From Camellia lanceoleosa (Eukaryota; Streptophyta; Magnoliopsida; Ericales; Theaceae): DNA of 64,000 bases. A program made the position numbers and the translations under genes. Numbering within the stretch: the stretch's first letter is position 1; the number at the start of each line of letters is the position of its first letter. Below, one piece after another: positions 58,291-64,000 of the stretch. The stretch is taken from NCBI GenBank assembly GCA_025200525.1, contig CM045770.1, positions 87,258,084 to 87,322,083 on the forward strand, read 5' to 3'. The notes beneath the pieces were generated by a model. That model worked only from the letters and a program-made list of their open reading frames with translations. It ran no database searches and was not told where the DNA came from.

Positions 58291-59280
58291 TGTTGGAAAA
58301 AATGGTTTAATATAGGCATATTTTCTGAGCCCAAGATTTGAGTGGGCCCCAAACGTCTTTGGGATGGGTCTGAAGAGGTAAAGTGTTCCTTGCCACGTGG
58401 CAAGTCACACGGTGAAGACGGAACGTCAAAACCATTTATGAGTGAATAGGAAGTTGACATTGTTTTCAGGTTTAACATTAATTTTTTAGATAAAATTCAT
58501 TTGAATTTTTTCAATAAAAATTATTGTGGGAATTTAATTTAATTCTAAATTCAAATTTTGGATTCCTAAGTGGTTTCCTAAAATTTGTAATTGTGGGAAT
58601 TTAATTTAATTCTAAATTCAAATTTTAGGTTCTTTTAAAGTTTTCTAAAATTTGTACCTCTTCATTTATTTATTTAACTATTTCAATAGTTTAATATATA
58701 TATATATATTTGAAATAGTTTAAATAATATATTACCTACAGGTTTCACTTTGTCCAACGGTTCTTTTCAAATTGTTTGAAAATGTTCATAGTGCAACGGT
58801 CAAGAATTTAATGTTTGAATTGGTGTGCACCTTTTCATTCATTTTTGGAACCTGTTCGGGCTGTGTTAATTTGCCTATTTATACCCATCATTCCGGCAGT
58901 CTGGGGTAATGATTATTTTTTTTTATCCGAAAAAATCAGTTTGATTTTTGTTTTTGGCTGTCATAAATTCCGTATTTTTTGTATTATTCTTCATATTAGA
59001 TTAGTATAAATTTCAGAGAATTAGAACACAGGTTTGGTTTCCCGAACAAATTGTTTGGAGTACTACTACAATTTGTGAAGATCATTGTATCCTGGGAGAT
59101 AGATGCCACTTAACCGTAAGTACCGTAACGGGGCGAATCTGTCTTAAGGACAGAGTGTCACACACTTGACTTGGTCTTAAATTATTTATTCGATTCAACG
59201 AAATAAATTCGATATGTTATTTATTTATTTTGTTTGAAATATTTTAAGTTATTTTATTTGTACAAAAGATTGTTCCAACA
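58291..59280 (+). repeat. Copia-2 3' LTR with a 69-bp extra segment
   Basis: 990 bp. It is longer than the 5' LTR because TTGTGGGAATTTAATTTAAT and its continuation occur twice (about 58522-58557 and 58589-58627), with TGGATTCCTAAGTGG between. Otherwise it closely matches the 5' LTR. Confidence 0.92.
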
Positions 59281-59285
59281 AACAC

Positions 59286-60041
59286 TCCTCTAGACAGTGG
59301 AGTGGAGCTCAATAAAGGTACGAAGGCAGGTAATGTGGATCCAACTTATTTCAAGAGCCTAGTTGGAAGTCTTCAATATCTTACTTGCACCAAGCTAGAC
59401 ATACTCTATGGCGTAGGATTGATTAGCAGATATATGAAAACACCGGATCAGTCACACCTTTATGTAGCAAAGAGGATTCTTCGCTACATCAAAGGTACAG
59501 TCGATGATGGTTTATTCTATAAGCCAACTAATAATTTCAGTCTTGTTGGCTACTCAGATAGCGACTAGAGACGTGACTTGGATGAACGGAAAAGTATTAC
59601 GGGATTTACTTTCTTTATGGGAGATACAACCTTTACATGGTCGTCCAAGAAGCAAGCCATTGTGACACTATCGACTTGCAAAGCTGAGTATGTTGCAGCC
59701 AACTCAGCTGTGTGCCATGCAATATGGTTATGGAACATGCTGAAGCATTTGGGATTTCCACAAGAAAAACCCACTGAGATCTATGTTGATAATCGCTTAG
59801 CAATTGCATTGGCAAAGAACCCAGTTTATCATGAAAGAAGTAAGCGTATTGACATCCACTATCATTTCATCTGAAAGCATGTGAAAAATAAAGAGGTGGA
59901 ATTATTTCCTTGCAAATCTCAATATCAGCTTGCAAATATTTTCACGAAGCCATTAAAAAATGATCTGTTCAACAGAATGAAGATAATGCTCGGGATGAAG
60001 CAGCATGGAGAATCAAGATTAAGAGGGGATGTTATGAAGTA
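59286..60041 (+). pseudogene. Copia-1 RNase H, broken
   Basis: YFKSLVGSLQYLTCTKLD, GLISRYMKTPDQSHL, AKRILRYIKGTVDDGLFY and GYSDSD, then TAG at 59566 (tryptophan expected). Next come SITGFTFFMGDTTFTWSS, STCKAEYVAANSAVCHAIW and IYVDNRLAIALAKNP, then TGA at 59872 in HYHFI-stop-KHVKNKEVEL, and the tail NIFTKPLKNDLF. It ends at a stop just inside the 3' LTR. Confidence 0.88.
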
Positions 60042-60404
60042 ATCTTGCTTCACTATAAAACAATTTCCACCAGCCCAAGAACCGGCCTAAGAGCAGAATG
60101 GAGGCTGCAAATCAAGATTGTCAAAAGTAGCAGCTACAAATCAAGTTTGTCGTTTGAAATTTGTTGCCTCAGCCATAGTTACATTTAATGCGTTCACATT
60201 GTTAGTTTTATCTATATATAACTATTGTATTATGAGAGTTCAGTGTATGGAAAAAGGAAAAGAGTTAGAGAGTTTTTCCTCTCCTCAGTGTATTCTAAAT
60301 ATTTGAGTTAAATAATCTATTTTTCTGATTATACATTCTCTCTCTCGTATTTGTTTTTATTTTGTGAACCACCATAACTGGTTTGCACCGCATTCCCACC
60401 AAGA
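60030..60404 (+). repeat. Copia-1 3' LTR
   Basis: 375 bp, starts TGTTATGAAG. The usual terminal CA reads GA (60403-60404). The AATAA duplication follows. Confidence 0.92.
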
Positions 60405-60474
60405 AATAATGCTCAACATTAAAAAAAATTCCAAAAAATAAACTACAGGAGTGAGAACAAAAACAAACCGCCAT

Positions 60475-60480
60475 TTTATT
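60475..60480 (-). terminator. Poly(A) signal of the cupin gene
   Basis: AATAAA on the minus strand, about 177 nt after the stop codon. The copia-1 target duplication lies about 65 bp further downstream. Confidence 0.55.
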
Positions 60481-60656
60481 CACAACTCGACCTCATAATT
60501 AACTATAATGAAAGAACAAAACAAAACAGCAGCAAAATTAATCCCAAAAAAAAAAAAATGCCAAAGAAAACAAAAAAACAAAAACACTGGGCAAGATAGA
60601 AACTGCTCTCAAAACACTTCCACCTCTTCTCCTCTCCTTCATCACCACCTTTTTCC

Positions 60657-63445
60657 TCAATCAAAATCCATAATCATTTCATTTTCAAAGCTCCTCATAA
60701 CCTTGGGCATCCATTCATCCTCCTCCTTCATCTTCACCTCCTCCTCCTCCACCCTACTCGGTGATGGCGCCTCGGGCGGTGGCAAAATAACGGACTCCCC
60801 CTGAGCATTCATCATCTTCTTGAACTTCTTCTCCGACACCCCGAAAGAAGCCGCAAACTCGGGACCCCTCATGCTGTGAAGAACTGAGTTTGATCCCACA
60901 AGGAACTGCGGCTTGTTCTTCCTCGACGAGGTTGTGAATCCGAAGAACTCAAAGGAGCCTTCTCGAGAGGCTGTTTGGCAGAATGGGAAGTACTGCGGAA
61001 CCCAGAACACGTCTCCTTCTTTCACCATGGCATTCATGGCTAGGGTTCCGTTTGGAAACACTACTTGGATTGTACCTGTTCCTTTCAACACTATTCCATA
61101 CTCTGTTGCTGTTGGATTTATGTGTGGTGCCATCATTGCTCCCTATGTTACAAACACGATACAAAAGAATAGTTTGGTTGAGTTTTAATAATTTTTTTTG
61201 AAAAATTAGAAATTAATTTGATAAAAATAACTATAAAAAAATATTATATATTTGGGTAAATTACAAATACACCTCTTGAGATTTGTTTAAAGTACAAATT
61301 GTCCTATGTGATTTGGAAAATTACAAATATCTCCTTGTTAGTATTTTTTATTTAACAAAATTCACTAAAAAAATGAAATTCATAATTATTCCCTTATACA
61401 ATAATAAAATTACGAAAATTATTAATTGAAACATATTTCTAACATCATTAAAAACTATTAATTAACTTGATGATTTATTAATAAAATGGGCGATTTGTTA
61501 TAAAATTAGAAATCTCAGGGATGAAATGTAATTTCTAAAACCACAGGGAGCGATTAGTATTTTAATCAAACCTCAGGGGGTGTATTTGTAATTTATCTTA
61601 TATATTTTTGAAAATTTGAAAATTATAGTCACCCATAAACGAGAAAAATATATGAAAATAATAAGTGATTTTTTTTTTTTTTTTACTAAACTAATTTTTA
61701 AAAATTTTAACAAATAGATTTAGAAAGCTTAACCAAATAGTAACATGGTTTTAAATAACAAAATTGTATCGATAATTCAATCATTTACCAGCAGATATAT
61801 TATTGAATATCTTTATTAAAAGATAAAAACCCCAATACATATGGGCCAATATTTTGGATTCTTTTGATTGCATTGTAATATTTTTTAGGCCTATTTTTGT
61901 TTTTAGTAATTTTTTAAAATTTTAGATTAAAATATTTTATTTTTTAAATTTATCTAAACTAGATCATCCTAAAATTGGGGGGGAAAAAATTAATAAAAAC
62001 ATAAATAAGCCAACTTTTACAAAACTTGGCTTATTCTATAGTGAACCTTTTCAACCAAAAAAAAAAAAAAATAAGTAGTTTAAAATTTTTAGATCATGTA
62101 GACTGACCTAAAATATAATCAACAATGCTTCCGACCCCCAGTGGCACCCCCAGTGACGTGTCAGCCTCTCATTGGCTGAAAACAAAAAAAATAATAATAA
62201 TAATAATAATTTTTTTGGGCCAATCACAGCCGACCCCCAGCACCCCCAACTGGGGTCCGAAGCATTGTTCAAATATATTTTAAAAAAATGACATATTTTC
62301 TTTAAAAAAAAAAAAAATTTACTAAAAGACAAATGAATCAAAAAAATGTGAGCATGTACGAGAGAAGTCAAGTAACGGCGAGTATGGAAGTGACTAATTA
62401 CCGCGGTGAGATTAACCATATAAAGGCCGATGCCAGAGTGATGAAGAGGCTTATAATCAGACTCATCAAGAGCAATGCTCGAGCCGTAATTGTTCTTGAA
62501 ATCCGGATGCTTGCTGTAGAGGTTGTAAGAGTGCGGCGACTTGCTTCTCTTGTTATCATCTCCATTGATTTCATTTCCAAAAACAGAACCCAATAGCTTC
62601 CTCAATGACCATGTTGTTGGTTTATCATCATCATCCTCTTTTTTAGTTGACTCTTCTTGGAATCTCACTATTCTCTTCAAATGATGCACTCTCTCTTGCT
62701 GTTCTAGCTGCAAGAACTTTGTCCATATGTTTTGTACCGGGTGGTGTGAATCCGATAAGTATACAATCGGGCCTGAGTCCTGCCTTGTCATGAACTCCTT
62801 CAGATCTGATGTTGAGACCTGTAATTAACATTGATTTAGAGTCAATTTTTTTTTTTTTTTAATTTTAAGATGTAAAGATCAATGTAAGTTGTTATGATTT
62901 GCTTACGTTAAATGCAGTCGCCAAGGTTAAGTGATCGAACCCAGAAAGAACAGATGTTGGATAAGTTCCTCCTCCGATGAAGAAAGACTGCAGAGACATT
63001 AAGAAAAAGGGCAAACATTTCAGTAAATTTTTGGAACACTGGCATAGACATTAATGCTATAAACTCAGAAAAATATCGTTTAATTATTAATTGTCACGTG
63101 TTCACATTGTCCTTATTTTTTCTCAAAATGATTGCATGTCTCTTATTATTGGGCGAGCACATGTATTATTTTTATGAAATTAAGGTTACAGAATCAAACT
63201 CACGACACACAAGTGTAATGTCCGATAAATTAGTAAATATTTGTCGATGATCTGATAATGTACCTGGAAATGGCCCCATCCGAAGCTCTCAGGTTTGTCT
63301 ATGCTGCAAACGATATGAAGTCTTTGGTCCTCGCCGGTGTTAACCAAATAGAATGCAGAACCGGCCGGAATTCTATACACATCTCCGCTCTTTAACCGCT
63401 TCTCCACCATTTCATCTTTGTATATTGAACCAATTTTTGCTTCCC
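60657..63445 (-). CDS. Bicupin vicilin-like protein, partial; exons 63264-63445, 62907-62987, 62402-62818, 60657-61142
   Basis: Four exons with GT-AG introns and consistent phases give about 387 residues of the C-terminal part. The first exon or exons lie beyond 64000 or in the unread intron. Exon A: GEAKIGSIYKDEMVEKRLKS, GDVYRIPAGSAFYLVNTG, the end of the first cupin. Exon B: SFFIGGGTYPTSVLSGFD. Exon C: a charged linker (STKKEDDDDKP) and NLYSKHPDFKNNYGS. Exon D: the second cupin, APHINPTATEYGIVLKGTG and GDVFWVPQYFPFCQ, then an acidic tail rich in glutamate. The HXH metal motif is not kept, as in 7S storage globulins. It resembles the At2g18540/At4g36700 group of vicilin-like proteins. Vicilins are stored in seed vacuoles; whether this one is a storage protein is not shown. 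No stops or frameshifts. Two small transposons sit in the last intron. Confidence 0.88.
61254..61598. mobile_element. Short MULE-like MITE in the cupin gene's last intron
   Basis: Ends GGGTAAATTACAAATACACC and, on the other strand, AGATAAATTACAAATACACC, with arms of about 100 bp (CTTGAGATTTG against CCTGAGGTTTG, and so on). A perfect 9-bp duplication, TATATATTT, lies at 61245-61253 and 61599-61607. It shares its terminal motif with the MULE at 24128. Confidence 0.85.
62121..62269. mobile_element. Small inverted-repeat element in the cupin gene's last intron
   Basis: Ends AACAATGCTTCCGACCCC and GGGGTCCGAAGCATTGTT are an almost perfect inverted pair. Inside lie CAGTGGCACCCCCAG and an (AAT)n run at 62191-62210. 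No target duplication is visible. GC-rich compared with its surroundings. Confidence 0.65.
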
Positions 63446-64000
63446 CTATACAACCACCCTCAAAACAAGTCAAAATTTTTAAAAAAAACATGTATGATAA
63501 AATTATATAATTACCATCATCAAATCATCTAATTTCTCAAATGATTTATATGGACTAAAACTTCAAAATAAACAGATTCATAGTGGCCCCCATAGGCAAA
63601 TTGGATGGTTCCGGATTGTCCAGCTGGGTTTATAGGGCCATCAAATACTCTAATTTGTAGGTACTATATTGTGCATGCATGGGGAAATAAATTTTTATTT
63701 TATATATTTTGAAAAATAGATGGTGGGTATAAGTATGTCAAAATAATGTAGTAACAACATACTTGTAATTACAAATCAAAAATAGTAAATGTTTTGATTG
63801 AAAATAAAATTATCATAAAAAGTTATGTCATTCTATATATAAACTTTTCATAAAGTTTATTATCTCAGATTTTGAATCAAAAACTGACCAAATGGTTTAA
63901 ATCTATGGTCCATATTTAAAGTTGTTATTGTAGGTCATGCTGTGAACAAATCTTGACCCTTGATTGTTAATTCTGAATGGATATCTGGGTCTCCATTTCT
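63446..64000. other. Probable upstream intron of the cupin gene, nothing recognised
   Basis: The acceptor TTGTATAG before 63445 shows that an intron lies to the right. No upstream cupin exon is readable on the minus strand before the window ends. Confidence 0.5.

Larger units (their letters stand above)
49620..59280 (+). mobile_element. Ty1/copia retrotransposon 2, inserted in copia-1 and hit by solo LTR C
   Basis: The LTRs at 49620-50540 and 58291-59280 have ends TGTTGGAA...TTCCAACA. The 5-bp duplication AACAC lies at 49615-49619 and 59281-59285. A polypurine tract (TGTGGGGGA) precedes the 3' LTR. Gag-pol spans 51375-54603 and 56966-57709, split by solo LTR C. The leader is long (50541-51374), with four tandem repeats. 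No tRNA-type primer site follows the 5' LTR. 57710-58290 is the 3' untranslated region without features. Confidence 0.93.
34315..60404 (+). mobile_element. Ty1/copia retrotransposon 1, split by three insertions
   Basis: The LTRs at 34315-34677 and 60030-60404 both start TGTTRTGAAG. The 5-bp duplication AATAA lies at 34310-34314 and 60405-60409. A primer site complementary to initiator tRNA-Met (TGGTATCAGAGC, 34679-34690) and a polypurine tract (AAGAGGGGA, before 60030) are present. The gag-pol pieces at 35516-37964, 40390-41274, 49568-49614 and 59286-60041 read in order once solo LTR A, the gypsy element and copia-2 are taken out. Without insertions it is about 5.7 kb. It is the oldest member of the nest. 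Confidence 0.93.

Noticed and set aside
62333..62596. Plus-strand frame opposite the cupin gene
   Set aside because: Antisense of cupin exon C; the minus strand has the spliceable cupin domains.

Overview
The window is nuclear DNA of a flowering plant, most likely a eudicot. The evidence is AT-rich intergenic DNA, short GT-AG introns, an EF1A gene with telo-box promoter and leader intron, and a dense mix of plant transposable elements (hAT, MULE, CACTA, Tourist-like MITEs, SINEs, a LINE-like insertion, Ty1/copia and Ty3/gypsy). Nothing bacterial, organellar or viral was seen.

Three host genes are supported. (1) EF1A at about 8.63-12.0 kb (+) is intact: two coding exons give 449 residues, and a 1.5-kb leader intron carries a MITE. 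(2) A PDIL5-1-type ER thioredoxin gene at 14.08-19.01 kb (-) has four coding exons giving 146 residues. Its last exon lies 3.7 kb from the others, across an intron full of repeats. (3) A bicupin vicilin-like gene at 60.66-63.45 kb (-) has four visible exons; its 5' part lies beyond the right edge.

The rest is mobile DNA. 1-4.16 kb is the 5' part of a decayed hAT transposon. 19.6-24.1 kb holds MITEs, a (GGT)n block and a LINE-like insertion. 24.13-29.93 kb is a complete 5.8-kb MULE with perfect 9-bp target duplications, a broken transposase and, on the opposite strand, a broken GRF-zinc-finger/transmembrane ORF. 30.3-34.3 kb holds an element ending like the MULE, a near-complete fold-back element and a short CACTA element with a SINE inside it.

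34.3-60.4 kb is one 26-kb nest. Copia-1 (34315-60404) was hit by solo LTR A (37970-40384), a chromodomain gypsy element (41280-49562, itself hit by solo LTR B, 41640-43773) and copia-2 (49620-59280, itself hit by solo LTR C, 54609-56960). I located every boundary by TG...CA ends plus a 5-bp target duplication.

The most unusual signal is in copia-2. The usual tRNA-type primer binding site is missing after its 5' LTR. Instead, the first bases after the LTR are a perfect 15-bp reverse complement of a segment inside the LTR. This is what a self-priming retrotransposon would show. Almost all transposon ORFs here are broken, often by TGG-to-TAG/TGA or CAA/CAG-to-TAA/TAG changes, as expected from cytosine deamination of methylated DNA.
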